From Brumimicrobium sp. (GTDB lineage Bacteria > Bacteroidota > Bacteroidia > Flavobacteriales_D > Crocinitomicaceae): 64,000 nt of DNA. The stretch is from contig JAMLGZ010000001.1 of the NCBI GenBank assembly GCA_023957385.1, forward strand, positions 854,923 to 918,922, written 5' to 3'. Each line of letters opens with the position of its first letter. Within the stretch, counting starts at the first letter, position 1. A program made the position numbers and the translations under genes. Positions 54,053-63,784 of the stretch are shown piece after piece. The notes under the pieces are model-generated. The model was not told the origin of the DNA. It ran no database searches and worked only from the letters and a program-made list of their open reading frames with translations.

Positions 54053-56833
54053 GTGAAAGAGGTATTCATTCATATAAAAGGCGCTCGAGAGCATAACCTG
54101 AAGAATATTGATGTCAAAATCCCACATGGAAAGATGACAGTTATCACTGGACTTTCAGGTTCAGGTAAATCCTCACTTGCTTTTGATACTTTATATGCAG
54201 AAGGTCAACGAAGATATATTGAAAGTTTGTCGGCTTATGCGCGCCAATTCCTAGGGAAATTAGACAAGCCAAAAGTAGATTTTATTAAGGGGATTTCTCC
54301 TGCCATTGCTATACAACAAAAGGTGAGTTCTACGAACCCTCGCTCTACCGTCGGAACTGTTACCGAGGTTTATGATTATCTCAAGGTTTTATATGCGAGA
54401 ATCGGGAAAACTTATTCCCCTGTTAGTGGAGAAGAAGTAAAAAAACATACGGTAGAAGATGTAGTTAATTTTATCAAAAAACATAAACAAGGGGAGAAAT
54501 TCATGGTGCTTGCACCAAATACGAATTTTCAGCGTTATGGTTTAAAACATCAGTTAGAAGTATATAAAGATCAAGGGTATGTACGTGTCAAAATAGATAA
54601 GACGATATATACAATTGAGGAAGCTCTAGCAAATATGCCTGAAAAAATTAAGCATTTTTATTTGGTAATTGATCGATTGAGTGTTCCTGTGGATGATACA
54701 TACTACGCGCGTATCGCAGATTCAATTCAGTTGAGTTTTGCTGAAGGTAGTGGAGAAAGTATCATTTATTTTCCAGATACAGATAAAGCACATAGTTTTT
54801 CTAATCGTTTTGAATTAGATGGAATGGTTTTCGTGGAACCAAACTTACATTTTTTTACATTCAATAACCCGTATGGGGCTTGCCCTACCTGTGAAGGTTT
54901 TGGTTCTGTTTTAGGAATTGATGAGAATTTAGTTATTCCTGATAAGTCAAAATCTGTTTATGAAGAAGCAGTAGTTCCTTGGCGGGGAGAGAAGATGAAG
55001 AAATATTTAAAGAAATTTATAACTGCTGCTGTAGATGTTGATTTCCCAGTACATCGACCTATTGATAAACTTTCTGAAGAAGAATATGATATTCTTTGGA
55101 ATGGAAAAGGGAAAGTGTTTGGTATCAATCATTTTTTTGATTATCTAAATACAAAGAAATATAAGATTCATGTGCGTGTAATGCTTGCACGTTATCGTGG
55201 AAAAACCAAATGCCCTGACTGTAAGGGTACTCGCCTACGAAAAGATGCCAATTACGTAAAAGTCGGTGGAAAGTCTATCAAGGAAATTATGCTATCGTCT
55301 ATCGAGGATAATTTGGATTTTTTTAATCATATTCAATTATCCAAGCATGATTTGGAAATCGGAAAACGAATTTTAACTGAGATTCGCAATCGTTTAAATT
55401 GGTTGAATGAAGTAGGTTTAGGCTATCTTACCTTAAATCGACAAGCTAATACACTCTCAGGGGGAGAATCTCAACGTATTAATTTGGCAACATCACTAGG
55501 AAGTAGTTTGGTAGGATCTATGTATATTTTAGATGAGCCAAGTATAGGTTTGCACCCAAAGGATACGCAGCGACTCCTCAAGGTATTACATGAATTACGC
55601 GATTTGGGAAATACAGTTATTGTAGTAGAACATGAAGAGGCAATCATGCGAGCAGCAGATGGGATTTTGGATATTGGACCTTTAGCTGGAATAAATGGAG
55701 GGGAAGTTGTTTTCCAAGGCACACATAACCAGTTAATTTTATCAAAAAATAGTCTGACTGCTGATTATTTAACGGGAAGAAAGCGTATTGAAGTTCCTGC
55801 CAAACGTAGAAACTTAAAAAATGCTATTCACATTATTGGGGCAACTGAAAATAATTTAAAAAATATCAATGTACGGATTCCTTTAGAAGGAATGGTTTGC
55901 ATTACAGGAGTGAGTGGTTCAGGTAAATCTACTTTAGTCCGCAATATTTTATATCCATCCATCGAAAAACACTTGGATATCCATACACATACACCAGGGA
56001 AATTCCAAGAATTAACAGGGGATTTATCATTGGTGGAAGCAGTAGAGTTTGTAGATCAAAATCCGATTGGCCGCTCTTCTCGTAGTAACCCGGTTACTTA
56101 TGTAAAAGCCTTTGATGATATCCGCAACCTATTTGCCAATCAACATGCTGCCAAAATTAATAATCTAAAAGCAGGTTACTTTAGTTTTAATGTACCAGGC
56201 GGGAGGTGTGAAGTATGTGAAGGAGAGGGAGTTATTACGGTTCCCATGCAATTTATGGCTGATGTAGAACTAAAATGTGATACTTGTCATGGAACACGAT
56301 ACAAGACAGAAACTTTAGAGATTAAATACAATGGGAAATCAATCTCGGATATCTTAGAAATGGATATCGATGAAGCATTAACTTTTTTCTCATCAGGGAA
56401 AGGGAATTTGGAGTCAAAAATTGTGGAGAAACTCCAACCTTTAATAGATGTGGGCTTAGGATATTTAAAATTAGGGCAATCTTCTTCTACATTATCTGGT
56501 GGAGAAGCTCAACGTGTAAAATTGGCTTCCTTCTTAATTAAGGGGAAAAACCCAAAAAAGACATTGTTTATTTTTGATGAACCCACAACTGGATTGCATT
56601 TTGATGATGTGAATAAATTATTGATTTCCTTAAATAGACTCATTGAGATTGGACATTCTATAGTGATCATAGAACATGATTTAGATGTTGTTAAGAATGC
56701 AGATTGGGTAATAGATTTGGGACCAGAGGGTGGTGAGAAAGGGGGGGGGCTAGTTGCTCAGGGAACACCCGAACAAGTTGCTACTTGCAAAGAGAGTTAT
56801 ACAGGGAACTATTTAGCAGAAAAACTGACCTAA
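54053..56833 (+). CDS. uvrA: UvrA, excision repair ATPase
   Basis: The damage-recognition subunit of nucleotide excision repair, 926 residues, GTG start. There are two ABC ATPase halves: Walker A GLSGSGKS at 33-40 and GVSGSGKST at about 619, with signatures [12 protein letters not shown] and [12 protein letters not shown]. The second zinc module is intact (CEVCEGEG and CDTCHGTRY). The first zinc module keeps CPTC (277-280), but its usual upstream Cys pair is absent, replaced by [20 protein letters not shown] believe this reduced form is common in Flavobacteria. It is coupled directly to the ABC exporter gene. Confidence 0.96.
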   Translation: MKEVFIHIKGAREHNLKNIDVKIPHGKMTVITGLSGSGKSSLAFDTLYAEGQRRYIESLSAYARQFLGKLDKPKVDFIKGISPAIAIQQKVSSTNPRSTVGTVTEVYDYLKVLYARIGKTYSPVSGEEVKKHTVEDVVNFIKKHKQGEKFMVLAPNTNFQRYGLKHQLEVYKDQGYVRVKIDKTIYTIEEALANMPEKIKHFYLVIDRLSVPVDDTYYARIADSIQLSFAEGSGESIIYFPDTDKAHSFSNRFELDGMVFVEPNLHFFTFNNPYGACPTCEGFGSVLGIDENLVIPDKSKSVYEEAVVPWRGEKMKKYLKKFITAAVDVDFPVHRPIDKLSEEEYDILWNGKGKVFGINHFFDYLNTKKYKIHVRVMLARYRGKTKCPDCKGTRLRKDANYVKVGGKSIKEIMLSSIEDNLDFFNHIQLSKHDLEIGKRILTEIRNRLNWLNEVGLGYLTLNRQANTLSGGESQRINLATSLGSSLVGSMYILDEPSIGLHPKDTQRLLKVLHELRDLGNTVIVVEHEEAIMRAADGILDIGPLAGINGGEVVFQGTHNQLILSKNSLTADYLTGRKRIEVPAKRRNLKNAIHIIGATENNLKNINVRIPLEGMVCITGVSGSGKSTLVRNILYPSIEKHLDIHTHTPGKFQELTGDLSLVEAVEFVDQNPIGRSSRSNPVTYVKAFDDIRNLFANQHAAKINNLKAGYFSFNVPGGRCEVCEGEGVITVPMQFMADVELKCDTCHGTRYKTETLEIKYNGKSISDILEMDIDEALTFFSSGKGNLESKIVEKLQPLIDVGLGYLKLGQSSSTLSGGEAQRVKLASFLIKGKNPKKTLFIFDEPTTGLHFDDVNKLLISLNRLIEIGHSIVIIEHDLDVVKNADWVIDLGPEGGEKGGGLVAQGTPEQVATCKESYTGNYLAEKLT

Positions 56834-56853
56834 CCCCAATCAATTCATAGTTC

Positions 56854-56900
56854 AAAAGAGAAGGCCGATGCAACTAAAATGAAGCTTTGTCTTTTTTTTT
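56854..56900 (+). terminator. Probable terminator after uvrA
   Basis: AAAAGAGAAGGC (56854-56865) pairs imperfectly with GCTTTGTCTTTT (56884-56895), and a long T-run follows. Confidence 0.5.
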
Positions 56901-56978
56901 AAAAGAAATACACTTTATATTTTTTTTTCTATAGTTTTTTTGTAACTTTAGATTGCTTAAACAATAAAACTATTCATT

Positions 56979-59900
56979 ATGAAACTGATGTTCTATACTC
57001 TTGTATTCCTATTTTTTGGATTTCTAACAACAAGCATTTACGCTGATTCGTATGTTTTAACTGGAGAGGATGCCTCTAAAAGAATTGAAAATACTCAAGT
57101 TATTCGATACAATGATCGAAGTCCATTACCCAATTATATTCAGTTTAAAGTTGGGTATTATTTACCAAAACAAAATTTTAATACTTGGACAGCTCAATTC
57201 TTTCGAGGAAGTGGGGGTAATACAACATTTCAATATGTAAATCAAGTAAATGATCAAATAGGATATACACATGATGTATATCAACAGATGATTTATGGAA
57301 TTCCTGTTCAGTTTGGTGTTATTAAAACACATGCTAGAGGGAATGATATCTATTCTATTAGTGGGGAAATGTATCCTGCTACTGTGAATGTATCTATAGC
57401 TGCTATAAGTGAGCAAGCAGCTTTAAATAAAGCACTAACGTTTATTGGAGCTCAAAAATATATGTGGCAAGATGCAGATCAAGAGAAACATTTTAAGTGG
57501 GAACAAGAAAATCCGGATACAACATATTTTCCCACAGGAAGTCTTACCTATATATATAAAGATAATGAACCATCCAATCTTATGCGTTTAGCATATAAGT
57601 TTGACGTGTATGCCGAAATTCCTTTGAGTAGAAGATATATTTGGGTAGATGCAGTTACAGGTGAGATTTTATATGAGAATAATATATTATGTCATGCAAA
57701 CGCTACGGGTACAGCTCAAACACAATACAGTGGAACTCAAACAATCACAACAGATAAGGTAAATAACAACCAATATCGTTTGAGAGAAACTGGGAGAGGA
57801 GCGGGAAATACGGATGTTCAAACCTTTAATATGAAGAAAGGAACCAATTATGGAAATTCTGTGGATTTTACCGATACAGATAATAATTGGAACAATGTAA
57901 ATGCAAATAAGGATCAATACGCTACGGATGCACATTGGGGGCAAGAGATGACAGTTGATTATTTTTGGTTAAAACATAACAGAAATAGTATCAATGGGAA
58001 TGGTATGGCAGTTAAAGGCTATGTTCATTACAGTACTAACTATTTGAATGCCTTCTGGGATGGGTCAAGAATGACCTATGGAGATGGATCTCAAGGATAT
58101 AATCCATTAACATCTATTGATATCGCTGCACATGAAATTACACACGGGGTGACTCAATATACAGCGGGATTAAATTACCAAAACCAATCTGGGGCATTGA
58201 ATGAATCATTTAGTGATATTTTTGGAAATAGTATTGAATATTTTGCAAAACCAGGTGGGGCTAGCTGGCAAGTCGGAGAAGGTTTGGGTGGAGCTGCTTT
58301 TAGAAGTATGTCTAATCCTAAAAGTTTTGGAGATCCCAATTGCTATCAGGGGCAATATTGGTACACAGGTACGGGAGATAATGGAGGTGTTCATCAAAAT
58401 AGTGGTGTTCAAAATTTTTGGTATTATTTGATGGTCCAAGGAGGTGCTGCAACCAATGATTTGGGAAATGCTTACAATGTTACAGGAATTGGTTGGACTT
58501 CTGCTTCTGAGATTGCTTATAGAAATCTAGCACATTATTTAAGTGCAAATAGTACCTATGCTGATGCAAGATTCTATGCAATACAATCTGCAGAGGATTT
58601 GTTTGGACCATGCTCTCAAGAATATGTTACCACTACCAATGCATGGTATGCGGTTGGAGTTGGAAGTGCATATTCTGGATCAGCTGTTAACGCGAGTTTT
58701 GCAGGAACTCAAACTACTTGGTGCTCAGTGCCTCATCAAGTAGATTTTGCTAATACGGGTTCTTCGGGTAGTGGAATTACTTATTTATGGGACTTTGGTG
58801 ACGGAACAACTTCAACGAACCAAAATCCGTCACACACCTATACAAGCTTTGGACAATATGATGTAACACTTACAGTTACATCTACCTCTTGTGGTTCAGA
58901 TGTAGAAACTATAACAAATTTTATTAATATTGACCCAAACAATGATTGTTATAGTTGTGATACCTTAAATTTACCACCTCCAGGCACCTTAACAGTATAT
59001 GGTACTCAGCAAGGAGGTTATATAACAGGATGGAATGGTTATCATGATAAATGTATTACCAATAAATTTACCAATTTCACACCTTATTCTCAGGTTACGG
59101 GAGCCTTTATCTATTTCTATTATTTGTATGATGGAGGCAACAATGCGCAAGTTGAGATTAATATATGGGATAATACAGGTACAGGAGGAAATCCTGGAAA
59201 CATCATAGGTACAGAAACAATTTCTCTCTTAAATTTAGCGAATATATTAAATGGACATGGAATTTTGTACATTGATTATCCATCTCCAATAACTGTGACA
59301 CCAGAATATTACCTTGGTGTAAGAATGCTAGGTTTTGGTGCAACAGATTCACTTGCCATTGTGTCTAATAAAGATGGAGACTCACCAGTGGATATGGTAT
59401 GGATCCAGGAGAGTAATAATACATGGGGTAGTTTTTCTAGTCAGTGGGGTGGGACTTCCTTAGATTGTTATATTTCACCAATAATGACAGAAACTCCTCC
59501 ACAGGCTATTATAACTCCAAGCGCACTTACTATTTGTACAGGTTCTTCTATTCATTTTGATGGAACGGGTTCTCTGAATGTGGGTAGCTATTCTTGGAAT
59601 TTCCCCAATGGAAGTGTTACCAACTCTACAGATGGTGAAATAGATGTTTCTTATGCTACACCAGGAACTTATAAGGCTTATTTACATGTAGTTGGTGGTT
59701 GTTCAGGGGTTGATGTTGACTCTGTTACCATCACAGTAACGAATGGATCTAATATAAACATTGCAGCTTCTCAGACAACGATTTGTGAAGGCGAAAGTGT
59801 AACCTTAGTAGCAAGTGGAGGATCAAATTATTCTTGGGATAATGGGTTGGGGAATGGATCAACAAAGACTGTATCTCCGACTTCAACGACAACTTATACA

Positions 59901-62177
59901 GTTTCTTCAAGTGTAGGTGGATGTACCTCAGTAAAAACAATTCAAATTACTGTGAATTCCATCCCTGATGTCATAATTAACGCATCTCAAACTTCTATTT
60001 GTGAAGGTGAGAGTGTTACGCTGGAGGCTAGTGGAGCTTCCACATATTCATGGAGTAACGGTCTAGGTAATGGTGCAAATAAAACTGTTACACCAACTCA
60101 AACTACAAGTTATACTGTAACTGGAACTACTGGATCTTGCTTTGATACTGAAACAATACAAATTCTAGTTAATCCTACTCCTATTGTTTCAATCACTGCT
60201 TCACAAGCAGTTATTTGTGCAGGTGATGATGTTACTCTGGAAGCTAGTGGCGCATCTATATATACATGGGACAATGGTTTAGGTGGTGGATTTTCACACG
60301 TAGTTTCTCCAACATCAACTACAACATATGTAGTAACAGGAACTATGGGAGGATGCTCAGCAACCGCTTCGATAGAAATAACTGTTGTTCCAGCTATCGA
60401 TGTAAATATTGCTGCATCTCAAACGACAATTTGTCCAGGTGATGATGTAACGCTAACTGCTAGTGGTGCATCTAATTATGCCTGGGCTGATGGTTTGGGT
60501 ACTGGATCTAGTATTGTTGTGACTCCTACTCAAACTACAACTTATGAGGTAACTGGTACTTCCGGCGGTTGTGTTGATACAGAGACAATTGAAATTGTTG
60601 TTGCACCATCCATAGATATTCAAGTTGTAGCATCCCAGACAACTATTTGCTCTGGAGAAGATGTTACTTTAACGGCTAGTGGAGCTTCTAGTTATTCGTG
60701 GGATAATGGTTTAGGCTCTGGAGCAGTTCAAGTTGTGTCTCCAACCCAAACTACAACTTATGAGGTGACTGGTACTTCAGGAAACTGTGTTGATACTGAG
60801 ACGATTGAAATTATAGTTGAGCCTGGTGTTAATTTAAGTATCACCGCTTCTCAATTGACTATTTGCACAGGTGATGATGTTGTGCTTACTGCTAGTGGAG
60901 CAGCTTCATATTCATGGGATAATGGATTGGGTACAAATAGCTCCATTACTGTTTCACCTACTTCAACTACAACGTATAGTGTAACAGGTACTTCTGGAAA
61001 TTGTTCTGATAGTGAAACGATTGAAATTATTGTAGTTCCTGGAGTTGCTGTTTCTATTTCTTCTTCTCAGCCTGCCGCATGTATGGGTGATACAATTACT
61101 TTAACGGCAAGTGGAGCTGGTACTTATACATGGTCGAATGGTTACGGAACGGGCACATCTATTCAAGTAACTCCTTCTCAAACAACAACCTATGAGGTGA
61201 CTGGAGTTGCTGGTTCATGTAGCGGATCTGAAACCATAGAAATTGTGGTAAATCCATTACCGACTGTTAATTTATCAGCATCTGAAACTAGTATATGTAA
61301 CAATGAAGATGTTACTTTAATGGCTAGTGGAGCTGATAGTTATGTTTGGAATAATGGTTTGGGAAATGGTTCTATTCAAATTGTTTCACCAACTCAAACT
61401 ACAGTTTATACTGTATATGGAGCGGATAACTCGACAGGATGTGAAAATTCGGCATCTGTTACAATTTATGTGGGAGAAGGACAGGTTGTTTCGGCAACTG
61501 CTTCTACTCTATCTATTTGTGCTGGTGATACTGTTTATATGAATGCTTCAGGAGCTAATAATTATTCTTGGACACCTTCAGGTGATATTGTTGAAACTTC
61601 AGTTGATGGTTCTAATATTACTGCAGTTCCTAGTCAATCTACTGATTATACGGTCATAGGTAGTGGAAATTGTGGAGCTGGTTTTCAAACTATTCATATT
61701 ACTGTCTATGATTATCCAAATCCAAGCATTACCCAATATGGAAATACTTTGGTGGTGAATCTTCAAATTGGCGAGTCTGCTGAATGGTTCTTAAATGGTG
61801 TGTCTATAGGAAATGAGCCTAGTATAAATATTACTGAAGATGGCGATTATACAGTGATAGTTAATAATGGTGGTTCATGCTCTTCTACTCTTAGTGGTCA
61901 TTTTATCTACGATACAACTAGCTTACTAGAAGAAATAGCAAATAATCTTAAGATTTATCCTAATCCAACAAATGGTAAGTTTATTGTCGAATGGAGTACT
62001 TCTATTCACATGAAAGATATTATTGTAATGGATGTAATTGGTCGGGTTATTATGAATCTCCAAACAGATAATTCAACTACTCAATCGATTGATTTAACTG
62101 AATTTGAAACTGGAGTATATGTGTTACAAATGATTACTGAGAATGGAGCAATCAATAGAAAAGTAACGAAAAGATAA
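56979..62177 (+). CDS. Secreted M4 (thermolysin-like) metalloprotease with PKD/Ig repeats and T9SS tail
   Basis: A 1732-residue secreted protease. Order: signal peptide (1-22), FTP/PepSY propeptide (about 30-235), then the M4 domain with HEITHGVTQY (zinc His385 and His389), NESFSDIFG (zinc Glu409, 24 residues after His385 as in thermolysin) and NGGVHQNSGVQ (transition-state His). A PKD domain (YLWDFGDGTTSTNQNP), a jelly-roll-like region and a second PKD domain follow. Nine Ig-like repeats and a T9SS type A tail (IYPNPTNGKF) end it. It degrades protein outside the cell. It is transcribed alone and ends in a terminator. Confidence 0.93.
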   Translation: MKLMFYTLVFLFFGFLTTSIYADSYVLTGEDASKRIENTQVIRYNDRSPLPNYIQFKVGYYLPKQNFNTWTAQFFRGSGGNTTFQYVNQVNDQIGYTHDVYQQMIYGIPVQFGVIKTHARGNDIYSISGEMYPATVNVSIAAISEQAALNKALTFIGAQKYMWQDADQEKHFKWEQENPDTTYFPTGSLTYIYKDNEPSNLMRLAYKFDVYAEIPLSRRYIWVDAVTGEILYENNILCHANATGTAQTQYSGTQTITTDKVNNNQYRLRETGRGAGNTDVQTFNMKKGTNYGNSVDFTDTDNNWNNVNANKDQYATDAHWGQEMTVDYFWLKHNRNSINGNGMAVKGYVHYSTNYLNAFWDGSRMTYGDGSQGYNPLTSIDIAAHEITHGVTQYTAGLNYQNQSGALNESFSDIFGNSIEYFAKPGGASWQVGEGLGGAAFRSMSNPKSFGDPNCYQGQYWYTGTGDNGGVHQNSGVQNFWYYLMVQGGAATNDLGNAYNVTGIGWTSASEIAYRNLAHYLSANSTYADARFYAIQSAEDLFGPCSQEYVTTTNAWYAVGVGSAYSGSAVNASFAGTQTTWCSVPHQVDFANTGSSGSGITYLWDFGDGTTSTNQNPSHTYTSFGQYDVTLTVTSTSCGSDVETITNFINIDPNNDCYSCDTLNLPPPGTLTVYGTQQGGYITGWNGYHDKCITNKFTNFTPYSQVTGAFIYFYYLYDGGNNAQVEINIWDNTGTGGNPGNIIGTETISLLNLANILNGHGILYIDYPSPITVTPEYYLGVRMLGFGATDSLAIVSNKDGDSPVDMVWIQESNNTWGSFSSQWGGTSLDCYISPIMTETPPQAIITPSALTICTGSSIHFDGTGSLNVGSYSWNFPNGSVTNSTDGEIDVSYATPGTYKAYLHVVGGCSGVDVDSVTITVTNGSNINIAASQTTICEGESVTLVASGGSNYSWDNGLGNGSTKTVSPTSTTTYTVSSSVGGCTSVKTIQITVNSIPDVIINASQTSICEGESVTLEASGASTYSWSNGLGNGANKTVTPTQTTSYTVTGTTGSCFDTETIQILVNPTPIVSITASQAVICAGDDVTLEASGASIYTWDNGLGGGFSHVVSPTSTTTYVVTGTMGGCSATASIEITVVPAIDVNIAASQTTICPGDDVTLTASGASNYAWADGLGTGSSIVVTPTQTTTYEVTGTSGGCVDTETIEIVVAPSIDIQVVASQTTICSGEDVTLTASGASSYSWDNGLGSGAVQVVSPTQTTTYEVTGTSGNCVDTETIEIIVEPGVNLSITASQLTICTGDDVVLTASGAASYSWDNGLGTNSSITVSPTSTTTYSVTGTSGNCSDSETIEIIVVPGVAVSISSSQPAACMGDTITLTASGAGTYTWSNGYGTGTSIQVTPSQTTTYEVTGVAGSCSGSETIEIVVNPLPTVNLSASETSICNNEDVTLMASGADSYVWNNGLGNGSIQIVSPTQTTVYTVYGADNSTGCENSASVTIYVGEGQVVSATASTLSICAGDTVYMNASGANNYSWTPSGDIVETSVDGSNITAVPSQSTDYTVIGSGNCGAGFQTIHITVYDYPNPSITQYGNTLVVNLQIGESAEWFLNGVSIGNEPSINITEDGDYTVIVNNGGSCSSTLSGHFIYDTTSLLEEIANNLKIYPNPTNGKFIVEWSTSIHMKDIIVMDVIGRVIMNLQTDNSTTQSIDLTEFETGVYVLQMITENGAINRKVTKR
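59751..61717 (+). repeat. Nine tandem Ig-like repeats in the M4 protease gene
   Basis: Nine units of about 71 codons, each with ASQTTIC-x-GDDVTL-x-ASGAS-Y-x-WDNGLG, TPTQTTTYEVTGTSG and a closing ETIEIVV strand. Each has one early and one late Cys, probably a disulfide. Units 4 to 6 are most alike, suggesting recent expansion; units 8 and 9 are most divergent. Confidence 0.9.
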
Positions 62178-62197
62178 AATTGATTAAGATAAAAGGG

Positions 62198-62236
62198 AAG
62201 AGGCTGTTTCGAAATTAAATTTGAACAGCCTCTTTT
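62198..62236. terminator. Rho-independent terminator
   Basis: An 11-bp stem AAGAGGCTGTT with AACAGCCTCTT plus inner pairs. T-runs lie on the plus side and A-rich sequence on the other. It lies between convergent genes. Confidence 0.9.
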
Positions 62237-62237
62237 A

Positions 62238-62807
62238 TTATTTTGCTAGTTCTTTATCGAGTAAATCATGAATATCTTGGCTATCCCAATTTTTGGTACC
62301 AACCTCTTTGATGATAATTTTTCCTTGTTTGTCTACTACAAAGGAAGTGGGTAATAAGTCTGATTCTAATTCTTTTGGAGGATTATTTACTTGAAAATAA
62401 ATGGGTAAATCATATTCGTTTTTTATCATAAATTGCGAAACTTTGGAAGGGTCATCACTAGCTACAAAATAAAAATCTACTTTGTCTTTATAGCTATTAT
62501 ATAATTTCTGAAAGGAAGGCATTTCCGCCACACAAGGGGGACACCAAGTAGCCCATGAATTAATGATAATAACTTTCCCTTCAGAGATAGAAAGATTAGT
62601 TTGTTTCCCTTTTAAATCAACGAGTATCCAATTATAAGAATTCAAAGATTCTCGCTTATCTTCAGCTATTTCAGACGGAGAAAATGCAATCATACGCTGT
62701 ACGAATGCCACTACAGGAATACGGACAGATGGAATGAGTAATAAGCCAAGCAACAAGGCAAAAAAGATGTCCCATTTTCGTTTCCAAATCCATTTTTTGT
62801 AATCCAT
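62238..62807 (-). CDS. TlpA-like membrane-anchored thiol-disulfide reductase
   Basis: A 189-residue protein from the ATG at 62807, chosen because it overlaps the stop of the upstream gene as TAATG. A short basic N-terminus and one membrane helix (about 12-36) anchor a periplasmic thioredoxin domain. The active site is WATWCPPCVAEMPSF (Cys89 and Cys92), and the cis-Pro is in LLPTSFVVDKQG. TlpA/ResA proteins reduce cysteines for cytochrome c maturation or CuA assembly. The client is unknown. Confidence 0.92.
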   Translation of the reverse strand: MDYKKWIWKRKWDIFFALLLGLLLIPSVRIPVVAFVQRMIAFSPSEIAEDKRESLNSYNWILVDLKGKQTNLSISEGKVIIINSWATWCPPCVAEMPSFQKLYNSYKDKVDFYFVASDDPSKVSQFMIKNEYDLPIYFQVNNPPKELESDLLPTSFVVDKQGKIIIKEVGTKNWDSQDIHDLLDKELAK

Positions 62808-63172
62808 TAGTATGATTTTGTGGTTAATAAAACTAAAGTACAAGCAATCTCTGTCTCAATTCCATTGTCTTTAAGCATTTTCTGGAATTCTGCATTTTCG
62901 GTTCCAGGATTAAAGATTACACGCTTTGGATGTAGCTTTATGATTTGCTCATAATAAGGCTCCTGATTACTCGCAGAAAGATAGAGAGTAACCGTATCAA
63001 AGTCGGGATCTGTTGGGAAATTAGTTTTAATTTCTACTCCATTAATCTTACCCATTTTATTGCCGTATGCCACGACAGGCATTCTATTTTCTTGTAACAT
63101 ACGGACAGCTTTGTTAGAATATCGTTCTTCTTTCACGCTTGCCCCTATGACCAATGTCTTTTTCTTTTCCAT
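62807..63172 (-). CDS. CoA-binding protein (CoA_binding_2/YccU family)
   Basis: A 121-residue single Rossmann domain: TLVIGASVKEERYSNKAVRML, VVAYGNKMGKINGVEI, then VTLYLSASNQEPYYEQII and VIFNPGTENAEF. This matches the YccU-type CoA-binding proteins related to the N-terminal part of succinyl-CoA synthetase. It may be regulatory; no enzyme activity is evident. It is translationally coupled to the TlpA-like gene. A TAnnTTTG element ends 4 bases before its ATG. Confidence 0.9.
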   Translation of the reverse strand: MEKKKTLVIGASVKEERYSNKAVRMLQENRMPVVAYGNKMGKINGVEIKTNFPTDPDFDTVTLYLSASNQEPYYEQIIKLHPKRVIFNPGTENAEFQKMLKDNGIETEIACTLVLLTTKSY

Positions 63173-63176
63173 GTTA

Positions 63177-63184
63177 CAAAGATA
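63177..63184 (-). promoter_or_regulatory. -7 promoter element for the CoA-binding/TlpA pair
   Basis: Minus-strand TATCTTTG with its G 4 bases before the start at 63172, implying a leaderless transcript. Confidence 0.5.
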
Positions 63185-63193
63185 GGGAAAGTA

Positions 63194-63227
63194 TTTGAGT
63201 CAACTTTTTAAGAATTTTGTATCTTTG
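63194..63227 (+). promoter_or_regulatory. Promoter of the lipoprotein gene
   Basis: TTTG (63194-63197), a 22-base spacer and TATCTTTG (63220-63227), 27 bases before the ATG at 63255. A longer reading frame begins at 63195 inside this promoter and is rejected. Confidence 0.6.
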
Positions 63228-63254
63228 AGATTCTTGCTAAATTTTATTAAAAAT

Positions 63255-63659
63255 ATGAGATTCCTTATACTGTTATTTTCCTTTCTATTTTTATTTTCTT
63301 GTACTAATCATTCAGAAAATAAACCAATAGATAAAAGACAATTATTACTTCAGGGAGAATGGCGTTTGGTGCAATCCGATAAGCCTTTTAAAATTTTTAG
63401 AGTTGGAATGAAATTCTCTGAAGATAGTCATGTCTTTGCCATTGATTCTCAAGGACATACTATTCCTCCAACACATGAGATAGAATATTCTATCCAAGAG
63501 GATACTTTAAAAATTGTTGATTACAAATATGATGTAAATACGATCTTTGAAAAAGGGACGATTATATTCATTATCAAGGAAATTTCGCAAGATAAGTTAG
63601 TGTTAGAGATGCTACATCCAGATACTCCTAATCAATTAATTTTTGAAGATTTGAAATAA
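63255..63659 (+). CDS. Lipocalin-like lipoprotein
   Basis: A 134-residue lipoprotein from the ATG at 63255, with lipobox LFSC (Cys16). The mature part begins with the GEWRLVQSDKPFKIF strand typical of small lipocalin-like or DUF4923-like Bacteroidota proteins. It continues with FSEDSHVFAIDSQG and a closing beta sheet (KLVLEMLHPDTPNQLIF). There is no visible ligand or catalytic site. It is divergent from the CoA-binding gene and upstream of a Crp/Fnr gene. Confidence 0.75.
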   Translation: MRFLILLFSFLFLFSCTNHSENKPIDKRQLLLQGEWRLVQSDKPFKIFRVGMKFSEDSHVFAIDSQGHTIPPTHEIEYSIQEDTLKIVDYKYDVNTIFEKGTIIFIIKEISQDKLVLEMLHPDTPNQLIFEDLK

Positions 63660-63743
63660 TGGTATTTAATTATCAAGCATTATTGTTTGTAAATGTTTTC
63701 AGTAGCTTTCCAATGATTTTTATCATTTAACCAAAGAATTTAT

Positions 63744-63751
63744 TAATTTTG
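63744..63751 (+). promoter_or_regulatory. -7 promoter element for the Crp/Fnr gene
   Basis: TAATTTTG (TAnnTTTG), 33 bases before the ATG at 63785. Confidence 0.45.
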
Positions 63752-63784
63752 TTGAAATTTAAAGAGATAAAAAAACTCAAATCT

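Noticed and set aside
59751-61717. Tandem repeats that might look like a CRISPR array
   Set aside because: The unit is about 213 bases, is in frame throughout and encodes Ig-like domains; there are no short identical repeats with unique spacers.
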